A stretch of 64,000 nt of DNA from Mesaphorura yosii (Eukaryota; Arthropoda; Collembola; Poduromorpha; Tullbergiidae), in contig WIXG01000079.1 in NCBI GenBank assembly GCA_009869945.1, positions 124,001 through 188,000 of the forward strand, read 5' to 3'. Numbering within the stretch: the stretch's first letter is position 1; each line of letters begins with the position of its first letter. Both the position numbers and the translations under genes were made by a program. The notes under the pieces are model-generated. The model made no database searches, was not told where the DNA came from, and saw nothing but the letters and a program-made list of their open reading frames with translations. Positions 27,201 to 39,285 of the stretch are shown here, piece after piece.

Positions 27201-30200
27201 GCATTATGCTCATGTTCACGTGTTTTAGTCGCATCCGAAAATTAAGGTGTCAGACACAATATCGCAGTAATTACCAGTTCGTGTCCGACTTAAGGACACT
27301 AAGGTGGTCATGAGACCTATATCCTACATCCTGAAGCTGCTGTGTGGCGAAATGAAAACGAAACACGTACGCCGCTTCTTTTCGAGTTAGTATCAAATTC
27401 TATTGTGGCATTATTTCAAGCTTGTTCCTTTCTTCGCATCCTGAAGTCATGATATCGCAGTTCAACCGTCATCATTTTTCTCATCCCTTCAGCCAGCAGA
27501 TTTATAAAGCACGTATTTTTGTCATTTTTGTTGGCACAAGTAATTTGGCTGAATCCTTCCAGCAAAGCGACGGCCTTCGAGCACCATCGCCTCTGTGTTA
27601 ATTGATTTTCTTCACTTTAATCGTGCTGCTGCATCGCCTTATAATGAGATGAAAAAGTGCGAAAGTCATGTTCGTGTTATTACATTTTGACAAAGGAAAA
27701 ATTTGGTCCAAGTCATACTGATATTGTGGCGAAAACTGCTCGCCACTGTGCTCCAGAGAGAACTACTTTTCATTTTTATGCTTTCGCATCTCCACTTGCC
27801 CTTATTCTTCCCATCTCGGCCATTTGTATTTCACTGCTGCCCTGATAACTCAGCATTTGTTTCACAGATCTAAGCTCGAGTCCCGTCCATCCATCCATCC
27901 GCTTCAACCTCAAAAGCTTTTGCTCACGAATGTGTGCACAATATGATATTATAGTTGAGTTACTTTTTCATGATGATGTACTGTTCCGGTGCTGCGTGCG
28001 GAATACACACATTGAATTGTCCCTGATGCCTTTTTTTCTTTTTCTGTGTTGTGTACAAAAAATATTTCGTGATGGGAATTCGTAGCCACCACATCTTGCT
28101 CCTGCTTTCTTTCTTTCTCGTCCTCGTTATCTTTTTCTTACTCTGCTCTTTCGATCTTGGATTCTCTTCGCCTTCCTTGTCACTTTCGCTATTTATATGC
28201 CATACCCTGCCCATACCATCAATATATGGATCTCTCTTGTTACTTGCCTCACTTGCCTGAGTCTGCTTGCCTGTCCGTGCCCTTCGTGTCTGAGTGCGTG
28301 ATCTGGAGACCTGCTTTTCTTTCTGTCGAAAGGATAATAAGTACAGCAGCAGCAACGGGCGTACAGTGGCAATGGCAGGAAGACAACCAAGTTTATAACA
28401 AGATTCATTTTGGAGAAAGTTAGACCACATTATACAGTGGGACAAAAGAAATATAATACAACACAATATTTCATATCCAGGCAATGCCCTTCAGGTCTCG
28501 GAGATAATTCCCTTCAGAGAATTAAAGTTTTTCTGTCTGTATCAAATTTAGCACGTTCACGACTACACAATGGCTAAAACGCAAGCCAAGGCCCAAACCT
28601 AGGCTCTTATGCACTAAAAGATTACAAATTCGGCTTAATGAAAAAATCCAGTGTGCCGGTGTTGTGTCCTTGATTTCGTTGGGCCTTCGCTATAGACATT
28701 CACAGAGGTGTGAGTGGTAATAAAATCACGCTAAGAATTCTGCACTTAAGCTATTTTTCATTCCGCAAGTGAGTAGAACCTCAAGCCACCTGAAGCATGT
28801 TGGTACCTGTGTTGGGGATTTATCTCAGGCCGATCATTGTTGATTCGAAGTTATATTAGGCATGACAGGTAAAGCACGTCTTAAATGTCGGGTTTGATTA
28901 CGTTAAAGAACACCAACTGGCTTCCCTCAACCCGCAATTCTGGTAGTTTGAGACTTTGATCCTGACTCCCAAGTCAAAACAAGTCTCACAAGGAGTGTTA
29001 GTTCGCGTTTGCAGAATATTCTTTACAAGTGGCACACACACGCATCGAACGCACATTTGCAGTTTAAGTTTTCGTTAATTCAAAGGTTGACTGGCTGGTA
29101 GGCAAAACTCGTCTTTAGCTGGTAAGCACTCTGGGGAAATGAAAACGGAGAAATCGATTGCTTCCCGGCTTGCAGGTTTTATGTATGATTTCTGAACGGA
29201 GAAAAAGTAAAGAAATAAAGTGAAGATATCGAAAAGGTATTTCAACCTGCACAGCCTCATTTTATCGAAGAGACACTCGTTCTTCAGTGGTCCGTTCACC
29301 AGGGAAAAGATACCAGACAGCACAGGAGCACTGCAACTTTCACAAGTTACGTGATGCAGGCAGGCTCAAGCCCGAGAAGTGAAGACGAAGTTCGTCAGCT
29401 ACACAAGCCAACGACCTGCAATGCACGTGGGTCGTGCATCGTGTATTTGTATTGGGCTAAAATATATATTTGTTCTACAAATGTCTAAACATCTACAATG
29501 CATAAATCCAAAAGTATAGCAAAAAGGAAGAAACTCTTCGACTTGACTTGGCAATACACGGCTTGGTGGAGGCTTAGTACAATAAATGGAGCTTCAATAC
29601 TGTCGGTGTCTCCCTTCTGACAAAATACGCGTGCAGCATTCGATTGGTCCGACGCGACGTACGGATGGAGAGAAAAGCTGTTTTCGTTCTTAATAATTCA
29701 GCACAACTGTATTTTCAAGGTGAAAACTGTTCTGGGCGAAAGAACAGTGTTTCGTGTAGTAATCATCTCGTAGATGCATGTTGTGTGACATGACACATGC
29801 AGTGCGTTCACCAAATGCCAATTCACCTGCTTCAACCCAGCTTAAAAATATGACGAATAAACATCTCATCTCGAAGGCTTTTCGCTGCTTTCTCCCCCTG
29901 TCACTCTCATCCCCTTCGTCCCGTCTTGTTTTCTTTGACTCGCTTTCACTTTCCCCATGTGAAGTTTAATAACAACTCATCACTTCCAATTTTTAATATA
30001 AGTTTCCAGTTCTCAAGTACAAAATACGAAAATATTACCAGCCTGTGTACACAGGAGATGAAGTCGCAAGCTGCACTTCCTCAAGGTCTTCTCTTGAGAA
30101 AAGTCAAAACACGCAAAAATCTTTTAAAGTCCAACCTCTTAGGCAGGCGGTTTTCGAAAACGAACTGGAGAAATAACTCCTCAGTTTTGTTCATACGCTC

Positions 30201-33200
30201 ACATTTTCAGTCTATCATTCCACAAATTCGACAAGGCATACAGTGTGCCTGTACTTCCCCTTCGAAATATGGTTTCCAATTTTTGTGTTCAAATAATCTT
30301 CCTGTTCCTCCATTTGGCGATGTTCTGCTGTCCCGTGTTTATTCCTTATTTCCTTTCTTGTGTGCTCAAGAATACGTTTGGGAATTCTGGTTCGCCGTCC
30401 ATGATATCTTCACTGGCCATATTTTCTTTTCATGAGTCCCACTCGTGCTGCCGGAAATCCACGTTGTGGGTTTCCAAGCTTCTTTGAGGGGAATTGGTAG
30501 ACTTTCATCAAAATTCAAAACATGGCAAGCGAAGGTGTGTGCGCAAGAAGATAAGAAACCGTTGAAGACTACTTTGGCACTATCCTTCGCGTGGAATGTC
30601 CAGCGTTTGTTGAAAGCGGTAATTAAGTGGTGCCAATGTTTGCTCAGTCTCTTAAGTAAAATCAGTAAATCGAGACAGGAACTTGGTGGTCCACATGCTC
30701 AGACTCAACCACGAATGCCCTAAACCAAACCGAACCCAGAAGTTTGAAGTTGTGAATACAAAAATTTCGAACGTTTAAAAAGTTTCTTGAAAGCTGTGAA
30801 AGTATAAAATAAAAATTCGATTCCGATTTCATCTCCTCGCCTCCTGCAAAGTTTGACAAACATTTCGGCCTATAAAATAACAGAATTCTTCAGAAACTAT
30901 GCCGCCATTGTTTATCAAAGTTCCAGATACTGTATTCTCAACTGGATTACTTTTGTATGGTAAAACTATGTAAAACTCGGAATGTATGTCTGGAAGCATC
31001 AATAAAACGAAGCATAAACAAAGTGCAATCACCTCACTCCAAAGTGTGAGCGCAAGATTGACAAAATTTCGGCTCTAATGGATTTGAAAATATTCCTCAT
31101 CGCATCACGCGAGCCGCGAAGCAGGGCAAACAATGCAAAAGAAATCTAATCAAATTACTGGCAGACGGCGGAGCCTCGCTCCTCGCTTTTATTCGAGCTC
31201 CACGTTTTGTCATCGAGCCACTTTTTCCAATTTAACAAAAAGCATTCGGCATTTGCAGCTTACAAGTTTTAAGTCGGTAATTTTTGAAAACTTTGAGTTT
31301 GCTGATGGTAAACTTTCAACACATCACCGGCGTGAGTAAAAAAAAAAGCGAATTGCAATCATTTACGCAATCTGTTTTTGAACGATATGTCCTGCCATTA
31401 TGGAGTAATGACTTTCTCGACAATTTGGGCCAGCCTACGTTTGTGGGACAGCGCTGATCGTTTGTTAGAATGAAGTTATTCGCGAGGGTAGAAAGGAAGA
31501 AAGAGGAACAAAGTGTCATTTTACTGAGGATCAAGAAATGTGGAAATTGTGATGCAAAGTGACAACGATACAACGTTTCTTGTTTATTGCCGTTCGGGAA
31601 GGGTTCCTGTGCACGGAAGATTTCAGAACCAAGTGAAGAGCTACACCAGAACACCACACTACGGAGATAGCCACAATCCTGGTGTACTTATCCCACGGTT
31701 TTATGCCAGTTTACGTATGGATCATTGAGCGTCAAATCGGCTATGCTTTAATGTCATGTACCTTTACATGGTCTCATTATTTACTCTGTGATATGTGTAT
31801 TCATTTCCTTGACTTTTTCGCATTTCTCTTGCACCATATCTTATCCGAAACGGGAGTGTTTGTACATAAAAATGAACTTACACTTGTCGAGTGCAGTTAC
31901 ACGCTCATCCGGAAATAAACACAGTAAGCAGTCGCAGCAATAACCTGGTCTGAAAGACTTTCGTAGAAAAATAGAAACACTGTGGATAATCATAATTTCG
32001 AGTCCCAAGTTGGCCAAAAAGAAGCGGCAGCTGCAAGCGTGAAGTATGTCGACGATTATCTGTTGAGACTGTAACACAATTTGGTGGTATGCATCATCAA
32101 AGACGTTGTATGCACAATGGCTCACTATGCAACATTAAATGTACTTTCCTCCCGCTTGAGTTCATTATTTGTATATTTCCAACGTGATTTATTGTCACGC
32201 TGAAAAACGCTTGCCAACACCAAGGACTTCCTGAGCAAGTCGCGCTAACTGCAGCGGGAAGGACTGCTGTGATTTGCCTTTGCATTGAAGAATTGCAAGA
32301 TGACCGATGGTTCCGTAAAAGTTGCAAGAAAACAAGTTGAGTCTGTTATTGAAATTTCAAGGTATTTGCGTAGCCATTTCTTTTAAGTAGGAGCTTCGAA
32401 AATTTTCAAGAGAAGTGACCGGACAGTAGTTCTCTCCCTTTGGTTTCCATGCGAATAAAAGAATTTCATTGGTGTAAATGAAAATGAAGAGTCTCCTGTC
32501 AAGCTGATGATAACATAATTTATCATATCAAGGTTCTCATCAGCTTGCCCATGAATGTTGCGGCGAGAAAGTCCAATACCAATAGTCCGAGCCACAAAAA
32601 TAACTATTTATTATATGTTCAGTCTTCGTACAAGAATGTAATTTAGTTCCTCCTCATCTCAAATGTTCGATGAACACGAGACGGAGGCGAGAGACGAGAC
32701 AGAATTTTGAGTTTACGCGTCGAAACTGAAATTGGAGTGGTGGTGAGAAAAGTCTGCGTCGCTCCACCATCTTCACTTTCTCAGGTCTTCCTTGTGCATT
32801 GTATGCTCTCGCGTCATTATTACATTATTATCTCTTCCAAACAGACACCATGATAAAGTGTAGAGTCAATCATCCATTTCGGACGATGTGATGTGATGTA
32901 TCAAAGTAATCATTAGTGGCCAAAGACTTTGGGGTCTGGCCTCTGGACAGTGTGTGGTGTGAACGAACCGGATGGGATCCAGAACGTAGTGCTTTCTTTC
33001 TTAACAATCACAATGATGTTGAATCCAACCAAACTCACGGGTCCAAAAGCAGTATCGAAATTGAAGAAAAGATTGACATGAACTTCCAGTTTAAACGTCA
33101 GACCAATTTCTGGAACTCATCGTCTCATTTAAACTGAGGGACAAACGTCATTCATCTTCTGTCTCCGACGCCCATACTTCTAAACTGACACTCCTCTTCA

Positions 33201-33781
33201 GGTTGATTGAAAGGCAATAACAATAGCTAGCACAAGTATTGGATCTCCTGCACTATCAATTTATTCAAGAATGATGGTGCAATGAGTGTTTGAAATTACC
33301 AAAATACTGAATGCTGGTCAAGGCATCATCGTTCGAGTGCTTGATTTGATGTTGAATTATTGCCTCATGTTAAACATTAAGTTTTCAAGCATCTTCAACC
33401 GACACACGCTTCGAAGCTGCGTAATGATAATCGACGTCGGCCTGGGTTGCAAAGAAGGACAAGTATTACTTTTTTCAATGGACACAGAAATCTATTAATC
33501 AAACTCGTCACAACCAAGACAAGACGCCGGAAAACATCCAATTCATTTTCTGTCATTTCATTGAGGAGTTATATATTTTTTTATCTTTTCTTTTTCTGCC
33601 CTTGTCATTTGTCATCATCAAACAGAACAAGAGCAGGGCTCTCGATCTAATCTAATCTAGTCTAGTTCACAATTTGCCAAAGCACATTGGATTGTATATC
33701 TTTTGCCTGTCACTGTCACGTGTTTCTAAATGTCGATGATAATGGACGGAGGCCTTGTTTAATTGCATCATGGTTGTTGTT

Positions 33782-33787
33782 TTTATT
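33782..33787 (-). promoter_or_regulatory. Polyadenylation signal AATAAA for CDK20
   Basis: AATAAA on the minus strand lies 18 nt past the CDK20 stop codon (33806-33808). If used, the 3' UTR would be very short. Assignment rests on position only. Confidence 0.4.
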
Positions 33788-33805
33788 TCGACCTCGAAAA
33801 TGTTA

Positions 33806-35104
33806 TTAAGAATCAGTAATTGTGACTGCATCGAGATCACAATTGAAATCTTGGAACTTGTTTTTCACATTTCCGATTGGAATTAGAGGCAGCTCGCGGA
33901 CGGTGCAAATTCTGGGTTCGAGGTTGAAGAAAGGATCACTTAATGCCTATTAAAAGGTTTTACCAGTTAAATTCGATGACATTCGTTAGCAAATAAATTA
34001 TTAAATTATTGGCTTACTTTTTTGGCAGATATTCGCTTTGTAGAATCGTACAATAAAAATTTTGACAGAAATTCAACTGCTTTAGGCACTTCTGTTTTCA
34101 CCAGGGTGTCCAGCCGGAGCGGCTTCATGGGCAAGAAGGAAATTTTTTTGTAATCAGGAAGTTCAGTAACTCCTGGCCAGATTCTCTCATTTGGAGTGCC
34201 CAAGCTTGAAATCACTTTGTAAAGTTGGTCGATATCATTTTCACCCTGGATGACAGCAACAAAACCAAACGATGAGAAGCCACAAATGTAATCTAGCATT
34301 CGGGTTTATAATCATTGCAACTTTTTCTTACAGCAAATAATGGTTCTCCAAGCACCATTTCAGCGAAGATGCAGCCTACAGCCCAAATGTCTACGTTCTC
34401 GTTGTAGAATCTAGCCCCGTACAACAATTCTGGAGCCCGATACCATCTTGTAGCAACTTGATGCGAAAAAGCTCGCTTTTCTCCTTTGAAGAACAAACGG
34501 CAAAGCCCAAAATCTCCAATTTTTAGAGTGCCATTGTCTGCTATTAGTAGATTTGCTGGCTTCAGGTCCTGGTTGCGGAACAATTGATGGTGAGAACTGT
34601 ATGACTAGTCGTTTCAGATAGTCATGTAGTCATAACTTACGCGGTGCATAATGTGGTTAGAGTGGAGAAATGCTAGCCCACTGAGGATCATTCGCAGGTA
34701 GCATTTGACTTGGGGTGCACTTAATTTGTTGCTGTTCATGATTTCCCATAAATTGGACGACAAGTATTCAAACACCAGAATGAAGCTAAGCCCTTGTGGA
34801 AATACATCAATCATGTACACGACGTTCTCATGCTTGTCGATGTATTGCAGAGCTTTGATTTCGCGTATCATTGTGACAGGGATTCCGTCCTCCGTTATTT
34901 TCTTCAGTGTGATCTTCTTAAATGCAACAAACTGTCCGGTCACATTATGCTGGGCCTTGATCACAATTCCATGTGCACCTAAACAAACATAGTATTATTA
35001 GCAAGAGTACGTTTGGCATGCATTAAGATTTCACACGTACCTTCACCAACCGTGCCCAACACAGTATAATCATTCAACTTATTCGTTGTCTTACAAGCTG
35101 CCAT
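33806..35104 (-). CDS. CDK20: Cyclin-dependent kinase 20 (cell cycle-related kinase)
   Basis: Ser/Thr kinase of the CDK20/CCRK group, which in other animals activates ICK/MAK-type kinases and acts in cilium length control and Hedgehog signalling. Five exons (35104-35041, 34978-34641, 34568-34332, 34245-34018, 33946-33806) join in phase to 335 aa; the human protein is about 346. Visible motifs are the glycine loop GEGAHGIV (residues 20-27), VAFKK with catalytic Lys42, the PSTAIRE-equivalent helix GIPVTMIREIKAL, HRDLKPAN (Asp135), DFG at 153-155, and the T-loop to HQVATRWYRAPE (170-181). LLYGARFYNENVDIWAVGCI and a tail continuing past the kinase fold match this family rather than CDK7 or CDK1. 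The usual T-loop Thr is Ser169 here. The gene is divergent from POLE2, with 312 bp between the start codons. Confidence 0.95.
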
Positions 35105-35416
35105 AATTTAGCACAATTTAATAACAGGCTCAAGCTGAGATACTCAAATTAATCACAGTTTAGTAACAAATCAAACGTTCCATGATCTCACACAACGCTA
35201 TGTTTTGTCTCGTCGTTGCATGGAAACTGAAACACCGGTGCATTCATACTGCAGCTGCCTTTAATCTTTGTTCTCATGTTCAAAGGTTGTAGCGCGATTC
35301 ATAAAGCTTGTGGCGCGTGCCTGCCGTTTCTCGTTGATCCTGTCCAGTTTCAGGAGTTTTATTTCCTATCAGCTAATCCGGTAGTCTTTGTCTACCTCCT
35401 TCTGATAAGAGAAGAA
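35105..35416. promoter_or_regulatory. Shared bidirectional promoter of CDK20 and POLE2
   Basis: The two start codons face away from each other across 312 bp, so both 5' UTRs and both core promoters must lie here unless non-coding first exons are skipped over. No clear TATA box is placed for either gene, as is common for housekeeping genes. The segment includes an ACCGGT palindrome near 35235 and no ORF of note. Confidence 0.6.
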
Positions 35417-37583
35417 ATGGACGTCAACATTAGGAAAATGATTCTCAACACCTTCAAGCTAACTGGGTTAAATCTTTCTGGGTAAGGAGAATTTACACCT
35501 AATTTGTGAAGAAGCCTTTCATGTTGATTGTTTTGTATCGAACCAGTGAAGGGCAAAAGTACTTGGTTGACATTTTGAAAGAACTCGACACTTCCAAGCA
35601 AAACTTATGCCTGGAGAAAGTTGTCAATAAGCTCACGCAACAGAGGTTGGGTTCTACATTAATTAGCAAAAGTGTGGTGGACGCTACTGTCAAGGTTAGC
35701 CGCAATCAGGCAGACACAATCATGAGAATATATCAAGATTGAATTACTTTGTGTGAATTCAGGAATGCAGCCGAGACGGCAGTCAGAACCAACAGGACAT
35801 CCTAACTATAATCAGTGCGTTTGATGTACCAAAACTCTGTTACGACATCGACCGGAAGAAGTTTCATGTGAGCTCATCTTTAGCCACGAGTCTTCTTTGT
35901 GATGCAAAAGAAAAGTCAATGATCTTCCGCGGCAGGTAATCTATCAATTACTATCCGTTATATTTGATGGCGCTGGTGGTAATGGGAGATTGCTTGAATG
36001 GTGTGGCTGAGCAGGTATTCAATGCTGCTTCAGCGGACGTTGCATCACCATCTATTCTCTCCAGAAGTAGAACGTCCTGGAGCTAGCCGAGATGATGATG
36101 ACGAGGAAGATACGAACACAAAGTTCTCCCTAAAAACAGTAGAGTTTCTGGCCGGTACAACATCCAAGCTCGGAGGTGTGATTGTACTAGGAATGCTGAC
36201 ACAGTTAAAAGAGGGCAAATACTATTTAGAAGACCCGACAGGCTCCGTTGAACTTGACCTTTCCGGGACAACATTTCAATCAGGCCTCTTTGCTGAGAAC
36301 TGTTTTGTCCTGGCGGAGGGTTACTGGGAGGATCAAGTATTTTATGTTACTGCAATGGGTCTTCCACCTCCAGAAGATGCAAAAGCTTCCAGGTATTGCT
36401 CAGCTGCTTTTGGATTTACGGCCTGAGATTCTTAACTATTCCAAAATTTTGGATTGCAGAAGTTTCTATGGGTCACATAACTTTTTTGGGGGTACAATTA
36501 GTAATATGAACCGGGAACGTCTTGCGCTGATAGAAAGAGAGAACGAAGACGCAATGTTCGTGATACTGTCTGATGTACATCTTGACAAGGCTCAGGTGAG
36601 GCCTGTGCCTGTAGTAGACCGAGATATGAATGCTAGATAGATGAAAGATTTTCAAAATTCCAAACTGAAATTATATTTCAGGTCTTGGAGAAGTTACGTA
36701 TGCTGTTCGCAGGGTACGCCGAAGCTCGCCCTGTGTTGTTCATTTTTATGGGAAATTTCTTATCGGAGCCACATGGCACCCAGAGTTCTGTAGCATTAAG
36801 AGATGCATTGAAAACGCTGGCTGACGTTATGTTGGAATTTCCAACACTAGTGGAGAGTTCTCGCTTCGTGTTTGTTCCGGGTCCACAAGATCCGGGCTTC
36901 GTCAACATTCTTCCAAGGTGAGGGCAGGGTGACGACTTAAGCACGCTCATCTAGAAATATGTTTCAATGCGTATTCATTTACAGACCCGCATTTGCGGGG
37001 GTCATAACTGAGTACGTGCGAAGCAAAATACCTCATGCCGTCTTTGCGACTAATCCATGCCGGATTCGATACTGTACTAAAGAAATTATCGTTGCACGTG
37101 AAGACATATTCACAAAATTTTCAAGAAATGCAATTCGCTTTCCAGAGGAAGGAAATATTGCCGACCATGTAAGAATACGACGCAAAAGGCCTAGTTTGAC
37201 AATCTAAGCACGCAATTTGAATTTGTTTCAGTTTGTGATGACAGTTATCGCCCAAGGTCACCTGTGTCCACTGCCTCTTCACATATGTCCAGTTTACTGG
37301 CCTTTCGACCATTCATTGTATGTTTATCCGCTGCCGAATTTAGTTGTAATTGCCGACAAAAGCAGTCCCTTCAAGATCACAAGAAATGAATGCACTTTCA
37401 TCAACCCTGTAAGTAGATTTGTAATTTGTAGTAATACGTACATGATTACAGATTTATAAATTTCGAAAATGTAATCTCTATTTCTCGTTGCAGGGCCCTT
37501 TCGTCAAGACAAACTTCTCATTCCAAACTTACACTCCTTTCTCCAACAAAATTGATGACTGTCAACTACCTTCTGAAACTTGA
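35417..37583 (+). CDS. POLE2: DNA polymerase epsilon subunit 2 (B subunit, Dpb2)
   Basis: Accessory B subunit of the leading-strand replicative polymerase; it links Pol epsilon to the CMG helicase in the nucleus. Nine exons (35417-35481, 35547-35694, 35763-35935, 36015-36392, 36460-36595, 36682-36917, 36985-37168, 37232-37408, 37494-37583) give 528 aa, against about 527 in human. The N-terminal helical domain ([30 protein letters not shown]) is followed by the OB fold ([36 protein letters not shown]) and the inactive calpeptin-like phosphoesterase fold ([71 protein letters not shown]). The start ATG at 35417 matches the family N-terminus. Introns are 64-85 nt. The donor after exon 2 is the weak GTTAGC, but the protein alignment supports it. 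The gene converges on EGLN. Confidence 0.95.
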
Positions 37584-38222
37584 AGAAGCTTTTGTCTTAC
37601 TATTAAGAGTTAGGATATAATTCATTCAGACACAATTTTGGCCTTTTTGGTTCATACTGTTCATGCTATTCAAAGTTACACCAAAACGATACCACTGTTG
37701 CGATAAGTTTTATTTGACTTGACGTCCATCAGATTGTGTTAATTTGAACTTAGGTAAACATTGAACACTGAAGTAATAAAATTAAACAGTAATACAAAGT
37801 TAATTTAGTTAAAGTAATAAATATCACGTCTTACGATGCTGACAAAAGAAACGTCATCGTCTGTACCGAAAATAGAACGATCTCAGCGTTTGTGAGGGAC
37901 AGTTCGTTCAACGCAACGGTATGAAGACCAACTTCAATGCAGGGAGCAGCTAAATAGCTGCGTAATAAACTCAAGTTAATTAAAATTAAAGTAACAGCAA
38001 GAATTTAAGGTACATGACTTTGCCTCTCTTGGCAATTTTGTATCACGTAAAAAATTATTTGCTGAATATTTGAGTATCTCTTGAAATAAATGTGGCGAAT
38101 CCACGAGCAGCGAATTTGACTTGTAGGAGTTACTGCGTTGTAGGGCATCAAACTCTGCAAGATACAAAAATTGTGAACTGCATGGGATTAAGTCTTTGGA
38201 AATGCCACTGTGCTCTAACAAC
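37584..38222. other. Convergent 3' intergenic region of POLE2 and EGLN
   Basis: This stretch holds the 3' UTRs of two convergent genes. A plus-strand AATAAA at 37775-37780 lies 192 nt after the POLE2 stop. A minus-strand AATAAA (37714-37709) lies about 510 nt after the EGLN stop. If both are used, the transcripts overlap antisense by several dozen bases. No ORF with family similarity was seen. Confidence 0.5.
37775..37780 (+). promoter_or_regulatory. Polyadenylation signal AATAAA for POLE2
   Basis: First canonical hexamer downstream of the POLE2 stop codon at 37581-37583. Assignment rests on sequence and position only. Confidence 0.4.

Positions 38223-39285
<1,063 letters not shown>

Larger units (their letters stand above)
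7528..33805. other. Gene desert between the Sidestep-like gene and CDK20
   Basis: About 26 kb of AT-rich DNA in which I could not support any gene apart from the candidate exon at 10941-11025. The longest ORFs (24490-25005 minus, 171 codons; 27960-28484 minus, 174; 29926-30435 plus, 169; 9476-9877 plus, 133; 13052-13453 plus, 133; 23619-24005 minus, 128) have no recognisable domain. Several start at non-ATG codons or are low in complexity, such as the Arg/Lys/Ser-rich 27960 ORF read from a pyrimidine-rich strand. Short simple repeats occur, including CCAT units at 27887-27900 and TCTAA/TCTAG units at 33645-33666. Part of this may be a long first intron and regulatory DNA of the Sidestep-like gene; neuronal receptor genes often have these. 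Confidence 0.5.

Noticed and set aside
27960-28484. 174-codon minus-strand ORF
   Set aside because: Its Arg/Lys/Ser-rich composition comes from a long pyrimidine-rich tract (CTTTCTTT words). No family match, and plus-strand frames over the same bases are open too.
29926-30435. 169-codon plus-strand ORF
   Set aside because: No domain, signal peptide or splice context recognised; kept only as a chance ORF.
34705-34992. Plus-strand ORFs antisense to CDK20
   Set aside because: Shadow of kinase exon 2; the minus frame carries all the kinase motifs.
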